A stretch of 64,000 nt of DNA, from assembly GCA_942490535.1 (NCBI GenBank), contig CALNXQ010000006.1, positions 124,001 to 188,000 of the forward strand. Reading direction: 5' to 3'. This DNA is from JAEINY01 sp942490535. Lineage in GTDB: Bacteria > Bacteroidota > Bacteroidia > Bacteroidales > Marinilabiliaceae. Positions 16,295-25,341 of this stretch are shown piece by piece (the stretch's first letter is position 1; every line of letters begins with the position of its first letter). Under the pieces are notes generated by a model, which saw only the letters and a program-made list of their open reading frames with translations, was not told where the DNA came from and did not search any database. The position numbers and the translations under genes were made by a program.

Positions 16295-18685
16295 ATGAAA
16301 CAGATTCTTATCATATCACTGCTGACAGCATTAATGAGCTGTCAAAATGAAATTCCTCAACAGGAATTAACACAGTATGTGGATCCCCAAATAGGATCAG
16401 TTCATGGCCGTTGGTTCTTTTATACGCCTGCAGCCTTACCTTTTGGGATGGCAAAACTGGCACCACATACCAATGCCTATAATAGTCCGGGCAGTTGGGG
16501 GCCTTGCGGATACGATGATCGCCACAGCTCCATCGAAGGATTTGGTCATTTTCATGAATTTCAAATCGGCGGCGTGGTGTTTATGCCCACCATAGGCGAG
16601 CTAAAAACGGTCCCGGGCTCCTTGGAAGCGCCGGATAACGGTTACCGCTCCCGTTTCGACAAAAACAGTGAAGCATCTGAACCCGGCTATTACAGTGTTC
16701 TTCTTAAGGATTATAACATCAAAGCAGAGCTTACCGCTACGGAACGGGTGGGATTTCACCGCTACACCTATCCCACCAGTGATCAGGCACATTTAATAAT
16801 TGACATCGGGCACAAGCAGGGTGAGAGCAGTGACGTGACCGAAGCGTATGCTCACTTTGTGAATAGCAATGAAGTGGAAGGCTATGTGGAGACTTATCCG
16901 GAATATGTGAAGTTTTGTGATCCGGACAAACGGGTTAAAATGTACTTTGTAGCCCGTTTTAATCAGAATCCTATCGAGTCGGGCACATTTATCGATAGTC
17001 TGATCCACACAAACACGTCCACCACGCAAAGTATTAATAATGGCTTGTACCTCACTTTTTCCACACAGGAAAACAAGCCTCTGGAAATACAAACCGGATT
17101 GAGTTACACCTCCATTGAGAATGCACGACTAAATTTGGAAACTGAATCCAAAGCGAAAAATTTTGATCTTGTCCGTCGGGAAGCCAACGAAAAATGGAAT
17201 GAAAAGCTAAACCGCATCCAGGTTGAAGGGGGACAGGAAAAGGATCGCATTAAATTTTATACAGGTTTGTATCATGCCCTTCTGGGACGCGGCCTGGCAT
17301 CGGATGTCAATGGCCAATACCCGTTGGTCGACGGGGGTATCGGCCAAAAGCCTTTAGCTGAAAATGGCAAACCGCTATCACATCATTATAATACAGATGG
17401 CATCTGGGGCGGCTTCTGGAACCTGAGTCAAGTCTGGTCCCTGGCCTACCCCGACTACTTTAAAGAGTATATTCAATCGAATATTGACTTCTCTATGGAT
17501 CGGGGCTGGTTGCACGATGGCGCAGCAGCCGGCACCTTTACCAATGGTGTACAAACCAATTTTCAGGCTTTGCTTATGGCTTCGGCTTACAATGTGGGGA
17601 TCCGTGATTTTAATTTGGAAACAGGTTACAAAGCGGCTGTGCGAAATGAATTGGAGTATCGGGGCCGTAACCTCGGGAATGGCAAATACGACTTAAGTTA
17701 TTTTGTATCTAATGGCTACATCCCCTATAAAGACACTATTTTATCCAATGGATGGGTTTTCAATTTTGGGGCCTCCCACACCCTGGAGTATAGTTTCAGT
17801 TCCTTTGCCGTAGCTCAAATGGCAAAATCACTCGGACACACTGACGATTACCAAAAACTAATCAAACAAGCCAGTTATTATCAAAATATTTTTGATACCG
17901 AAACCAAATTCATCCGGCCCAAAAAAGAAGATGGTTCCTTCATTCTCAATTTTGATCCCATGCGTGGCTGGGATGGATTTCAGGAAGGAAATGCGTTCCA
18001 ATACACCTGGTATGTACCCCATGATGTAGCCGGATTAATCCAACTGATGGGCAAAACAGAATTTAATAATCGACTGGAAGAGATGTTTATCAACGCTCAG
18101 AAAAGCATGTTTGGAGGTGGCTCTGAAGAGATACACAGTTTTTCAGGTGTTGAAAAACTATATAACCATGGCAATCAACCTTGTTTACACAATCCCTGGC
18201 TCTTCAACTACAGCGGCCAACCCTGGCTCACCCAGAAGTGGACACGTACCATTTGCAACGAATTTTACGGAACCACCCCATTGCATGGCTACGGCATTGG
18301 TCAGGACGAAGATCAGGGACAATTGGGGGCCTGGTTTGTGATGGCCTCCATTGGCTTATTTGATGTTCAGGGATTAACTGCACAACGTCCCACATTACAA
18401 TTGGGAAGTACCCTTTTTGATAGAATTATCATCCAAACAGATCCACATTATTATTCCGGGAAACCACTCATTATTGAAGCGATAAATAATAATCCTGAAA
18501 ACATGTACATCCAGTCAGCTTCATTTAGGGATCAGCCTCTGAATAAAGTTTGGATCTATCATGATGAATTAATAAATGGTGGAACGCTTCGATTAAAGAT
18601 GGGTTCAACACCAAACAAAAATTATGGAGCCTCCGAAGGACTGGAACCGCCTTCGATGAGCCAGGCATCTGAAGATAACGAATAG
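16295..18685 (+). CDS. GH92 family exo-alpha-mannosidase, lipoprotein
   Basis: The 796-residue protein has a lipoprotein signal ending at Cys16 (LMSC). GH92 enzymes are calcium-dependent, inverting exo-alpha-mannosidases acting mostly on alpha-1,2 links of yeast mannan and high-mannose N-glycans. The family's opening VDPQIGSVHGRWFFYTPAA then LPFGM is present, as are DGIWGGFWNLSQVW, GNAFQYTWYVPHDV and the C-terminal active-site block EDQGQLGAWFVMASIGL (typically DDxGQMSAWYV). Length fits the family. It ends 92 bases before the next coding start, a gap that holds the second palindrome. Linkage specificity cannot be told. Confidence 0.92.
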   Translation: MKQILIISLLTALMSCQNEIPQQELTQYVDPQIGSVHGRWFFYTPAALPFGMAKLAPHTNAYNSPGSWGPCGYDDRHSSIEGFGHFHEFQIGGVVFMPTIGELKTVPGSLEAPDNGYRSRFDKNSEASEPGYYSVLLKDYNIKAELTATERVGFHRYTYPTSDQAHLIIDIGHKQGESSDVTEAYAHFVNSNEVEGYVETYPEYVKFCDPDKRVKMYFVARFNQNPIESGTFIDSLIHTNTSTTQSINNGLYLTFSTQENKPLEIQTGLSYTSIENARLNLETESKAKNFDLVRREANEKWNEKLNRIQVEGGQEKDRIKFYTGLYHALLGRGLASDVNGQYPLVDGGIGQKPLAENGKPLSHHYNTDGIWGGFWNLSQVWSLAYPDYFKEYIQSNIDFSMDRGWLHDGAAAGTFTNGVQTNFQALLMASAYNVGIRDFNLETGYKAAVRNELEYRGRNLGNGKYDLSYFVSNGYIPYKDTILSNGWVFNFGASHTLEYSFSSFAVAQMAKSLGHTDDYQKLIKQASYYQNIFDTETKFIRPKKEDGSFILNFDPMRGWDGFQEGNAFQYTWYVPHDVAGLIQLMGKTEFNNRLEEMFINAQKSMFGGGSEEIHSFSGVEKLYNHGNQPCLHNPWLFNYSGQPWLTQKWTRTICNEFYGTTPLHGYGIGQDEDQGQLGAWFVMASIGLFDVQGLTAQRPTLQLGSTLFDRIIIQTDPHYYSGKPLIIEAINNNPENMYIQSASFRDQPLNKVWIYHDELINGGTLRLKMGSTPNKNYGASEGLEPPSMSQASEDNE

Positions 18686-18743
18686 CCTTACCCCTATCCA
18701 ATAAAATCAATTGATTGTAGAAATATCATCCATACCTCAATGC

Positions 18744-18763
18744 ATGTTCAAACATATGAACAT
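18744..18763. promoter_or_regulatory. Palindromic operator, copy 2
   Basis: Exact repeat of the 20-base palindrome at 14560-14579, here between the GH92 gene and the next glycosidase, 13 bases before that gene's ATG. A weak TACCTCAA lies just upstream (18733-18740) where a -7 box would fall, so this may be a second regulated promoter inside the locus. Its position inside the longer possible reading of the next gene argues for the later ATG as the true start. Confidence 0.65.
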
Positions 18764-18776
18764 TAAAATAAATCCC

Positions 18777-20069
18777 ATGAAACAGTTCTTTTTTCTTTCA
18801 ACAATAGCAACCTTAATGATGGCTTGCCAACCAGCTACTAACCAACAATTAGCTAAACAAATCCAACAAGACAGCCTCCTTCTGCAAGTTAAAGCTAGAG
18901 CATTAGAAGTCGTAAAGACAGGATTCAACGCCGGTGATGGATACGGGGAAGTCTGGATTCGTGATTACAATACTTTTATTGACTTGTCCGCCGAAGTATA
19001 TCCAAAAGAAACACTGAAAGCAAACCTGTTGGTGTTTTTCCGTTTACAGGGGCAAGATGGCAACATCGTGGATGGCTTTATTCCGCAATCCAAAGCGGTC
19101 CAGACTGAAGGAGGGTACCAATACATCTACACCGACCTGGAATCCAATTACTGTGGTCATAAAAACACCGTGGAAACGGACCATGAAACATCGCTGATTC
19201 AGGCAGTCTACAAATATGTCATAAAAACAGGAGACCAGGGATTTCTAAATGAAAAAGTGGGAACTAAAACCATCGCCCAAAGATTGGAATGGTCGATGGA
19301 GTTTTTAATAAATCATCGCTGGAGTAATGAATACGGTCTGATCTGGGGAGCGACTACGGCCGATTGGGGCGATGTCCAACACTGTCATCCCTGGGGTGTT
19401 TACATCACTGAGGATACCAAATATTGCCTTGACATCTACGACAATGCCATGCTGCTCATTGCACTGGACAACCTGATGGAGCTTATTCCAGCAAACAAAC
19501 AAAAGTGGCTATCCATTCGCAACAACATCGCAAAAAATACCATGTCACATCTCTGGGATGAAAAAAATCAAAAGTTCATTCCTCATGTCTATCTGGATGG
19601 ATCCCCTTTTCCGGATGATTTCAACGAAAATGAAATCTACTACCATGGTGGTACTGCCATTGCCATTGAAGCCGGCTTATTAAACAAACAGCAAATAAAA
19701 ACGGCCCTTGAGAAAATGAAGCAAAATGTAATTGCTTCCGGGGCCGGTTCGATCGGTCTAACGCTATACCCTCCCTACCCGGAAGGTTATTTTGAGAATA
19801 AAGGCATGTCCCCTTATGGCTATCAGAATGGCGGCGATTGGACCTGGTTTGGCGCACGCATGATTCAACAACTCATCCGCTTCGGTTTCGTCGAGGAAGC
19901 CTATGCACAAGCTAAACCCATGATGCAACGCGTGATAGATAATGATGGCTTTTTCGAATGGTACACAGTGTCCAGCCAACCCACTGGCTCAGGAACGTTC
20001 CGGGGTTCAGCTGGTGTATTATACAAATCCATTGAGCTTTTTGAAGCGTGGAGCAACGAAAACCAATAA
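18777..20069 (+). CDS. Six-hairpin ((alpha/alpha)6-barrel) glycosidase-like lipoprotein, family not assigned
   Basis: I place the start at the ATG at 18777, which gives MKQFFFLSTIATLMMAC, a clean lipoprotein signal with Cys17. The frame can be opened to a TTG at 18711, but that would put the operator inside the gene and bury the signal. The 430 residues show helical-barrel hallmarks with acidic aromatic motifs: YGEVWIRDYN (56-65), TADWGDVQ (194-201), GGDWTWFG and TGSGTFRGSAGVLYKSIE near the end. They resemble six-hairpin glycosidases (GH63/GH94/amylo-glucosidase-like), but I cannot name a family. The context suggests a mannoside or a sugar capping it. Confidence 0.6.
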   Translation: MKQFFFLSTIATLMMACQPATNQQLAKQIQQDSLLLQVKARALEVVKTGFNAGDGYGEVWIRDYNTFIDLSAEVYPKETLKANLLVFFRLQGQDGNIVDGFIPQSKAVQTEGGYQYIYTDLESNYCGHKNTVETDHETSLIQAVYKYVIKTGDQGFLNEKVGTKTIAQRLEWSMEFLINHRWSNEYGLIWGATTADWGDVQHCHPWGVYITEDTKYCLDIYDNAMLLIALDNLMELIPANKQKWLSIRNNIAKNTMSHLWDEKNQKFIPHVYLDGSPFPDDFNENEIYYHGGTAIAIEAGLLNKQQIKTALEKMKQNVIASGAGSIGLTLYPPYPEGYFENKGMSPYGYQNGGDWTWFGARMIQQLIRFGFVEEAYAQAKPMMQRVIDNDGFFEWYTVSSQPTGSGTFRGSAGVLYKSIELFEAWSNENQ

Positions 20070-20125
20070 TGCACTTTGCAAACATCGCATGATAAAAAAA
20101 AACAACAAATAGAAAACCAAGATAT

Positions 20126-21892
20126 ATGAGTAAGGAATGGAGAAAGACCGCGCAATACTTAATGCCGGGTCAAAAAGCAGCGGAGAATAAAGAGCAATAC
20201 GATATCTACCCTACTTTCAGACTGGATAAGGATGCTATAAAAGAAGGATTTGAACAACTGGCGACAGCCCTTTCAAAATATAAAAGCATCAAAATAGATG
20301 GGTATGTAGGTGTATTCTATGACTTTTTTAAGGAGAAGCTTGAAGATGAGTTAATCAAAAACGGAAAAACCGTGAAGTGGCAGTCCACATCTCAGGCTAT
20401 GAAACCGGAACAGGAGATTAACCAAATGATAGAACCATTTCTGGGTGGTGATGATCCGATCTTTGGAAAACGTACATCACTCAAGCTGATTAACTTTTTT
20501 GACTCAGAAAAGCTAAGCTCACTTCAAATCGACACTACAGCAGACATCAATATCCTGATTGGCCCTGGGGCGGCATTGGTCAACTGGGAGGGTCCTTTGG
20601 TTTATATTGATCTGCCAAAAAACGAATTACAATTTCGTGCCCGGGCAAAAGCTATCACCAACCTGGGAGCTTCCAAACCAGATGAAATAAAACCCATGTA
20701 CAAGCGCTTCTACTTTGTTGATTGGGTTGTTTTGAATCAACATAAAGAAACGATCCTGAACACCATTGATTTTTTTGTGGATGAGCAGCGCCGTGATACC
20801 ATCACATTCATTAGTGGCGCTGATTTAAGAGACGCATTATTCACACTCAGTCAAAATCAATTCAGAGTACGCCCCTGGTTTGAACCAGGAGCCTGGGGTG
20901 GCAATTGGATGATGGATCAAATCAAAGGCTTGAATCCGCATGTCCCTAACTATGCCTGGTCCTTCGAACTCATTGTGCCCGAAAATGGCTTACTATTGGA
21001 ATCCAATGACAAACTGTTGGAATGCAGCTTCGACCTGTTGATGTTTGCCCAGGGCAAATCCGTATTGGGTGATTGCCATGAACGCTTTCAGAGTGAATTT
21101 CCCATCCGCTTTGACTTTCTGGATACCTTTGATGGCGGCAACCTGTCCATTCAATGTCATCCAAGATTGGAATACATGCAACAACACTTTGGTGAAAATT
21201 TCACCCAGGAAGAGACCTATTACATCCTGGATTGCAAAAAAGACGCACAAGTTTACCTGGGATTCAATGACGACATCGATCCCGAAGCTTTTCATCAAGA
21301 TCTTCAGTATAGTTTTGAGCAGGCCAAAGCCATTGATATCACGAAACACGTTCAGGTACTGGAGACCCATAAACATGACCTGTTTCTCATTCCACCCGGC
21401 ACCATCCATGGATCAGGCACCAATAACCTGGTCTTGGAGATCAGCTCTACCCCTTACATCTTTACCTTTAAAATGTACGATTGGATGCGATTGGATCTGG
21501 ATGGAAAACCACGCCCCATCAATATTGACAGAGGTATGGATAATCTCTATTTTGAGCGAAAAGGAGACAAAGTGAAAGAAGAATTGATCTCACATCCTCA
21601 ATTACTAGATGACGGGGCTGACTGGCAACTATTTCACTTACCTACACATTCAGAGCATCTGTACGATGTACATCGTTTTCATTTTACATCGAAAATCACC
21701 GCACAGACTGAAAATAAATGCCATGTATTAAGCCTTGTGGAAGGCACCAGCATTCTTGTAGAGACGAACAATGGACTCCGGCACCGGTACCACTATGCCG
21801 AGACATTTGTGATACCTGCTGCAGCCAATGGATACACCATAATTAATGAAGGGGATCAGCCATCCATCGTGGTAAAAGCATTTGTGAAGTAA
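20126..21892 (+). CDS. Class I mannose-6-phosphate isomerase with N-terminal kinase-like domain
   Basis: The 588 residues form two parts. The C-terminal half (about 245-588) is a cupin-type class I phosphomannose isomerase. It has the zinc-site QCHP (343-346), a glutamate in QEETYYILD (361-369) and PPGTIHG (423-429) with a histidine ligand. The first ~240 residues (IKIDGYVGVFYDFF, GPGAALVNWEGPLVYIDLP) look like a nucleotide-kinase-like domain without a P-loop lysine motif, and are probably structural. The enzyme would turn mannose-6-phosphate into fructose-6-phosphate, completing the pathway begun by the glycosidases and ROK kinase. It starts 56 bases after the previous gene. Confidence 0.82.
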   Translation: MSKEWRKTAQYLMPGQKAAENKEQYDIYPTFRLDKDAIKEGFEQLATALSKYKSIKIDGYVGVFYDFFKEKLEDELIKNGKTVKWQSTSQAMKPEQEINQMIEPFLGGDDPIFGKRTSLKLINFFDSEKLSSLQIDTTADINILIGPGAALVNWEGPLVYIDLPKNELQFRARAKAITNLGASKPDEIKPMYKRFYFVDWVVLNQHKETILNTIDFFVDEQRRDTITFISGADLRDALFTLSQNQFRVRPWFEPGAWGGNWMMDQIKGLNPHVPNYAWSFELIVPENGLLLESNDKLLECSFDLLMFAQGKSVLGDCHERFQSEFPIRFDFLDTFDGGNLSIQCHPRLEYMQQHFGENFTQEETYYILDCKKDAQVYLGFNDDIDPEAFHQDLQYSFEQAKAIDITKHVQVLETHKHDLFLIPPGTIHGSGTNNLVLEISSTPYIFTFKMYDWMRLDLDGKPRPINIDRGMDNLYFERKGDKVKEELISHPQLLDDGADWQLFHLPTHSEHLYDVHRFHFTSKITAQTENKCHVLSLVEGTSILVETNNGLRHRYHYAETFVIPAAANGYTIINEGDQPSIVVKAFVK

Positions 21893-21912
21893 TACACTAA
21901 AAAAATAAAAAT

Positions 21913-24900
21913 ATGATGCGGAAACTATTTTTCTTATTAATAGTGCTTTCCGGCTTTATACAAGCCAAAGCACAGGAAACACCAACATTTGGAAAAAACG
22001 AACGCTTATTACAAGGTTTCGAAAAAAAAGTATCAGGCACAGATTTCTGGTACCATTCGGCCATTCCCAATGTGCATGAATCGATGCTCATCCGGGCTAA
22101 CAACGGGAAACAAAGCATGGAATGGAAAACTGAATCCGTACCCTCTGACTTTAACTCCGAGTACGCAACTTTCGTTTGGTTGGCCAGCATGGGCTGCAAC
22201 GTGGCCAATGTGCGGATGGACATGGAGATCAATGGCAAACCCATCTTTGAATTTTACACTGAACGAACTTCCAACCTTTCCTATCAAAAAGAGGACTACA
22301 CCTTATCCTGGTTTTCCGATTTCGTGGATCGCGCCGGTGACCGGTCTGGCTTCATGTTTTTGAAAGTTCACAAAAAACACCTGACACCCGGACAGCCCTT
22401 GCACATCAAAGTGACGGGCAGCAATTCCAATAGCTCAGCCTGGTACATGACCTTTAAAACACAGATAAAATCCGGTTTATCAATTCGCTCTTTTCCGGCA
22501 GTTACCAAAGAAAAACAGGAACAAGTTGTCGCTGCTGACATTTTTTACTTTGATCGACCCGCCAAGTCAACGATCTATAAGGATGGGAAAAAATTACAAT
22601 CCCTGCCGCTAAAGTTTGGATACAACTTTGTGACAATAAGCATTCCGGCTGTTACCACAGAAGCAAATACTCAATTCAAAGTGATCGCGCCAGATTTCGA
22701 GCAAACAGCTGAACTCAACCTGAAACCGATCCGTCAATGGCAGGTCAACTTTGTTCAGCACTCACATACCGACATTGGCTATACCCGACCACAAACGGAA
22801 ATCATGGGTGAGCATTTGCGTTATATCGATTATGCACTTGACTTTTGTGATGCCACCGATCATTATCCCGATGATGCCAAATTTCGCTGGACCTGCGAAG
22901 CCGCATTTGCAGTGGATGCTTATCTGCGAAGTCGTCCTCAGGCACAAATTGACCGACTGAAAAAACGCATTGAAGAAGGCCGTATTGAGATTTCCGGCAT
23001 GTATTTCAATTTTGATGAGATGCCGGATGAACAAACGTTAGCGGCTTCACTATATCCATTTGATCGTTTTAGAAAAGAAGGCATTCCGGTTAAAACCGCC
23101 ATGCAGAATGATGTGAATGGCATTGGCTGGTGTTTCAATGATTATTTCAACTCACTAGGTGTTAACTACCTCAACATGGGCACACACGGACACCGGGCAT
23201 TGATTTGCTTCGAGAAACCGACTGCTTTCTGGTGGGAATCACCATCGGGCAACCGCATGTTAACATTCCGCGCTGAACACTACATGACCGGGAATACCGC
23301 TTTTGGCATTCACACCGATAATTTTAAAGAATTTGAAAATAAACTCATGGCGTATCTCTTAGATCTCGATGAGAAAGGATATGAATATAAAACCATTCCG
23401 ATTCAGTATTCCGGGTATCTGACAGATAATGCGCCGCCATCGACCCTGGCCAATGAGATGATTCAAAAATGGAATATAAAGTATCAATGGCCAAAATTAA
23501 GACAGGCTTTGGTCAGTGAGTTTTTTGAGGATCTGGAAACCAATCATTCTAATGACCTACCTGTGTACCGTGGCGCCTGGCCAGACTGGTGGACGGATGG
23601 ATTTGCCAGTGGTGCGCGCGAAGCAGCGGCCTCACGCATCACCCATACCGACCTCATCGCCTACCAGGGAGCTTTGAGTATGGCGTCAATGATGGGATCT
23701 GAAATGCCCGAAGGCATCAACGACCGCATCCTGGATGCCAACCGCGCCCTTTTGTATTATGATGAACATACCTTTGGAGCCGCCGAAAGTGTGAGTGATC
23801 CTTATGGCCGCAACACCATGGAGCAACGTGCCATCAAAGAATCCTATGTGTGGGAAGCCTTCCGACGCTCACGAATGATTGGAGAAGAAACCATGGGGCT
23901 ATTACAAAGTCATTTTTCTAAAGAAGAAAATCCAACCGTTTTAGTGTTCAATACGCTCAATTTCCAACGCAGCGGATTGGTACAGGTCTACATCGATCAC
24001 CAGATCTTACCTCCAGGCAAGAAATTTGCTTTCACAGCACCCAATGGCGAGCGCATGGCCGCACAACCACTGGCTCGTCGGCACGATGGCACCTATTGGG
24101 GCATCTGGGTAAAAGACATGCCAGCCTTTGGTTATAAAAAACTGCAATTAACCCTGGAAGGTGATGACCTATCCAAAGCACAAACAGGCGATCAACCGAT
24201 GGTCACTTCCCTATCCAATGAATGGTATGAGGTAACTATTGATCCCAATCAGGGCAAGATTACATCACTAAAAGATAAAGCACTCAACCTGGAATTGGTC
24301 GATCAAAACAGTGACTGGGGAATGGGGCAATTTATTTATGAACTACTCGGTAACCGTTCTCAAATGGAAGCTTATACATTAACCGATTACACACGCCATC
24401 CATTGGACAGTGTTTGGTTTGACAGCTATCAGGAAGGTTCCGTCTGGAATTCTATTGTTTTGGGTGGAAAAACAACAGCAGCCTATGGTGAAAATGGTTT
24501 TAAAACCGAAATTCGTTTGTACAACACCACCAAACGGATCGATTTAGTATACACCATTCATAAAAAACCAGTCCTCGATCCGGAAGGCATCTACATCGCC
24601 ATGCCATTTACACTTGAAAATGGGAAGCACTATTTCGAGGTACAGGGAGGTACCATTCAGGCTGGCGTGGATCAGATACCAGGCTCCTCCAATGATTGGA
24701 ATACGGTGCAAAACTTTGCCACGATACGCAACGACAAGGCCCAAATCATTGTCAACAGTCCGGAAGTGCCCCTGATGCAATTTGGCGGTATTAATACCGG
24801 ACGCTACAAGGCTGATGCCCTGCCAGAAACAACACACATCTATGGCTGGCCCATGAATAACTATTGGGTGACTAACTTCAACGCCGATCAACGGGGTGAA

Positions 24901-25284
24901 CTGACCTTCTCCTATCAGATTACCTCCACTGACAAAACGGATTTGGCAACCGCCGCTCAATTTGGGTGGGCTTCACGGGTACCCCTTTTAGCACGAACAC
25001 TACCGGCCGGAAAACCGGCTGCAGATCATGACGAAGGGCAGGTTTGGAACATTGATTCAGAAAACCTGATTCTAATTAATTCCAGACCGGTAGAAGATGA
25101 ATCAGCTATTTTTATGCAAATCCGAGAGGTAAACGGGAAAGCAACACCATTCAAGTTCTCCACACCAGACACTAAAAAAGTGAACTTACAACTGACAGAT
25201 GTCTTAGGCCGACCACTGGAAAACCAACCCTCAGAATTAGTATTCAAACCTTTTGAAACGAAGTTTATAAAAGTGAGTTGGTAG
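21913..25284 (+). CDS. GH38 family alpha-mannosidase, secreted
   Basis: The 1123-residue protein begins with a signal peptide (about 1-21, ending QAKAQ). An extra N-terminal beta-rich region (about 25-270) precedes the GH38 catalytic domain. HSHTDIGYT (283-291) supplies zinc ligands His285 and Asp287. MQNDVNGIGW holds the presumed nucleophile Asp400. Beta-sandwich domains fill the rest. GH38 enzymes are retaining, metal-dependent alpha-mannosidases. No cysteine follows the signal, so it is probably periplasmic. Two adjacent ATGs (21913, 21916) are equally possible starts. It is the last gene of the locus and ends at a strong terminator. Confidence 0.9.
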   Translation: MMRKLFFLLIVLSGFIQAKAQETPTFGKNERLLQGFEKKVSGTDFWYHSAIPNVHESMLIRANNGKQSMEWKTESVPSDFNSEYATFVWLASMGCNVANVRMDMEINGKPIFEFYTERTSNLSYQKEDYTLSWFSDFVDRAGDRSGFMFLKVHKKHLTPGQPLHIKVTGSNSNSSAWYMTFKTQIKSGLSIRSFPAVTKEKQEQVVAADIFYFDRPAKSTIYKDGKKLQSLPLKFGYNFVTISIPAVTTEANTQFKVIAPDFEQTAELNLKPIRQWQVNFVQHSHTDIGYTRPQTEIMGEHLRYIDYALDFCDATDHYPDDAKFRWTCEAAFAVDAYLRSRPQAQIDRLKKRIEEGRIEISGMYFNFDEMPDEQTLAASLYPFDRFRKEGIPVKTAMQNDVNGIGWCFNDYFNSLGVNYLNMGTHGHRALICFEKPTAFWWESPSGNRMLTFRAEHYMTGNTAFGIHTDNFKEFENKLMAYLLDLDEKGYEYKTIPIQYSGYLTDNAPPSTLANEMIQKWNIKYQWPKLRQALVSEFFEDLETNHSNDLPVYRGAWPDWWTDGFASGAREAAASRITHTDLIAYQGALSMASMMGSEMPEGINDRILDANRALLYYDEHTFGAAESVSDPYGRNTMEQRAIKESYVWEAFRRSRMIGEETMGLLQSHFSKEENPTVLVFNTLNFQRSGLVQVYIDHQILPPGKKFAFTAPNGERMAAQPLARRHDGTYWGIWVKDMPAFGYKKLQLTLEGDDLSKAQTGDQPMVTSLSNEWYEVTIDPNQGKITSLKDKALNLELVDQNSDWGMGQFIYELLGNRSQMEAYTLTDYTRHPLDSVWFDSYQEGSVWNSIVLGGKTTAAYGENGFKTEIRLYNTTKRIDLVYTIHKKPVLDPEGIYIAMPFTLENGKHYFEVQGGTIQAGVDQIPGSSNDWNTVQNFATIRNDKAQIIVNSPEVPLMQFGGINTGRYKADALPETTHIYGWPMNNYWVTNFNADQRGELTFSYQITSTDKTDLATAAQFGWASRVPLLARTLPAGKPAADHDEGQVWNIDSENLILINSRPVEDESAIFMQIREVNGKATPFKFSTPDTKKVNLQLTDVLGRPLENQPSELVFKPFETKFIKVSW

Positions 25285-25296
25285 GTTTAAAAATGC

Positions 25297-25330
25297 AAAA
25301 AGAGCGTTTTCTGTTGAAAACGCTCTTTTT
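25297..25330. terminator. Bidirectional intrinsic terminator between GH38 and lipase genes
   Basis: AAAAAGAGCGTTTT pairs perfectly with AAAACGCTCTTTTT around a 6-base loop. The A and T tails serve both converging transcripts, from the mannoside locus on the plus strand and the lipase gene on the minus strand. Confidence 0.9.
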
Positions 25331-25341
25331 AATATCACCTG

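Noticed and set aside
18711..18776. Extended TTG start for the six-hairpin glycosidase
   Set aside because: It would bury the lipoprotein signal behind 22 residues and place the palindromic operator inside the coding region.
20993..21409. A 138-codon minus-strand frame opposite the isomerase
   Set aside because: Antisense to the metal-binding half of the isomerase; no promoter or domain.
21045..21575. A 176-codon open frame inside the mannose-6-phosphate isomerase gene
   Set aside because: It lies wholly within a well-supported gene in another frame and translates to low-information sequence; a shadow of the real gene.
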